Shown one piece after another: positions 5,274 through 5,615 of a DNA stretch of 5,615 nucleotides. Both the position numbers and the translations under genes were made by a program. The stretch's first letter is position 1. Every line of letters begins with the position of its first letter. The notes under the pieces were generated by a model. It did not search any database. It was given only the letters and a program-made list of their open reading frames with translations, and was not told where the DNA came from. The stretch is from Kiritimatiellia bacterium (GTDB taxonomy: Bacteria; Verrucomicrobiota; Kiritimatiellia; UBA8416; SLMC01). The stretch spans positions 1 through 5,615 of the forward strand of contig SLMC01000276.1 in assembly GCA_007133745.1 (NCBI GenBank), in the 5' to 3' direction.

Positions 5274-5615
5274 TCAGCGTTCGTCGAAAAAGCGAATCGG
5301 TTTTCTCGAACGCGGATCGTACACCCGCGCCCGCACAACGGACTCCGGCTCGATCTTCACGGTCGGCTTCACCCGCAAAACGGCCTGCAACAGCTCGGCC
5401 AAATCCGCTTCCGATTTCAACCGCTCGTCGCCCGCCACATGCACGGTCACCTCGTCCGACAGCCGATCCCGGCCCGTCGCCCGCACATAGTATTCCGTCA
5501 CGCCCGGCGCCCGGTTCAGCGCGTCGAACACGGCTTGCGGATACAAGGTTGTCCCGCGCACCTTCATCATCTGCTTTTTGCGGCCAAGGATGGGACCCAG
5601 CCGAACGGAATGCCG
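5274..5615 (-). CDS. Phenylacetate-CoA-ligase-like adenylating enzyme, C-terminal part
   Basis: The last 113 residues of an ANL-superfamily enzyme of the PaaK type, which activates a carboxylic acid with ATP and transfers it to CoA or a carrier protein. The frame is open to the window edge, so the start and the AMP-binding domain are missing. Visible: RLGPILGRKKQMMKVRG, the hinge (A8-like) motif joining the two domains, then TTLYPQAVFDALNR, where PaaK-family members have 'vNvyP', then the small alpha/beta C-terminal domain (AMP-binding_C_2 type). It ends with RKPIRFFDER, whose Lys (9th from the end) takes the place of the catalytic lysine in 'GKxxRvxD'. The substrate cannot be read from this part; PaaK relatives often take aromatic acids such as phenylacetate or hydroxybenzoates. 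It is the first gene of the visible minus-strand group, and its presence suggests an acyl- or aryl-activation pathway continuing off the window. Confidence 0.85.
   Translation of the reverse strand, partial: RHSVRLGPILGRKKQMMKVRGTTLYPQAVFDALNRAPGVTEYYVRATGRDRLSDEVTVHVAGDERLKSEADLAELLQAVLRVKPTVKIEPESVVRARVYDPRSRKPIRFFDER

Noticed and set aside
1..5615. CRISPR array, insertion sequence or attachment site
   Set aside because: No regularly spaced 20-40 base repeats, no transposase or integrase, and no flanking inverted repeats were seen.

Overview
The window is GC-rich bacterial DNA with good Shine-Dalgarno sites and short intergenic gaps. It contains five protein genes, two of them cut by the window edges. 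No 16S rRNA, tRNA or other taxonomic marker is present. The mix of genes (a PF12831-type FAD oxidoreductase, a divergent sigma-70 factor, a radical SAM/SPASM protein joined to an ApeP-like hotdog domain) together with very short-period degenerate repeats between genes would suit an environmental Gram-negative, perhaps a Kiritimatiellota/Verrucomicrobia/Lentisphaerae-like or deltaproteobacterial lineage. This is a soft inference. A C-terminal phenylalanine on a predicted exported protein is also compatible with a Gram-negative envelope.

Layout, plus strand: bases 1-1155 hold the 3' part of an FAD-dependent oxidoreductase gene. A 333-base gap (1156-1488) follows, with repeated CGCCTTAA words, a LacI-type palindrome and weak promoter-like elements. 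Bases 1489-2403 encode a 304-residue sigma-70 family factor. A 185-base convergent gap (2404-2588) separates it from the minus-strand genes.

Layout, minus strand (reading from the right edge leftwards): the C-terminal domain of a phenylacetate-CoA-ligase-like adenylating enzyme (5274-5615, cut), then a PAP2-family membrane or periplasmic phosphatase-like protein (4331-5206), then after a 236-base gap a 501-residue fusion of a radical SAM/SPASM enzyme with a C-terminal hotdog domain of the ApeP-like dehydratase type (2589-4094). The last gene has its own near-consensus promoter (TTGACA-17-TATGTT) with a perfect 12-base palindrome just upstream.

How the genes may work together (inference): the adenylating enzyme would activate an aromatic or other carboxylic acid, and the fusion protein would perform a radical modification next to a hotdog domain of a family known from aryl-polyene type II polyketide pathways. 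The segment could therefore be the end of an acyl/aryl-polyene-like or lipid-tailoring cluster that continues past base 5615. The PAP2 protein might act on an isoprenoid or lipid phosphate in the envelope. The fusion protein is the most unusual item in the window. The second most unusual is the group of degenerate 7- and 8-base tandem repeats around the PAP2 gene, one of which lies inside its predicted N-terminus.
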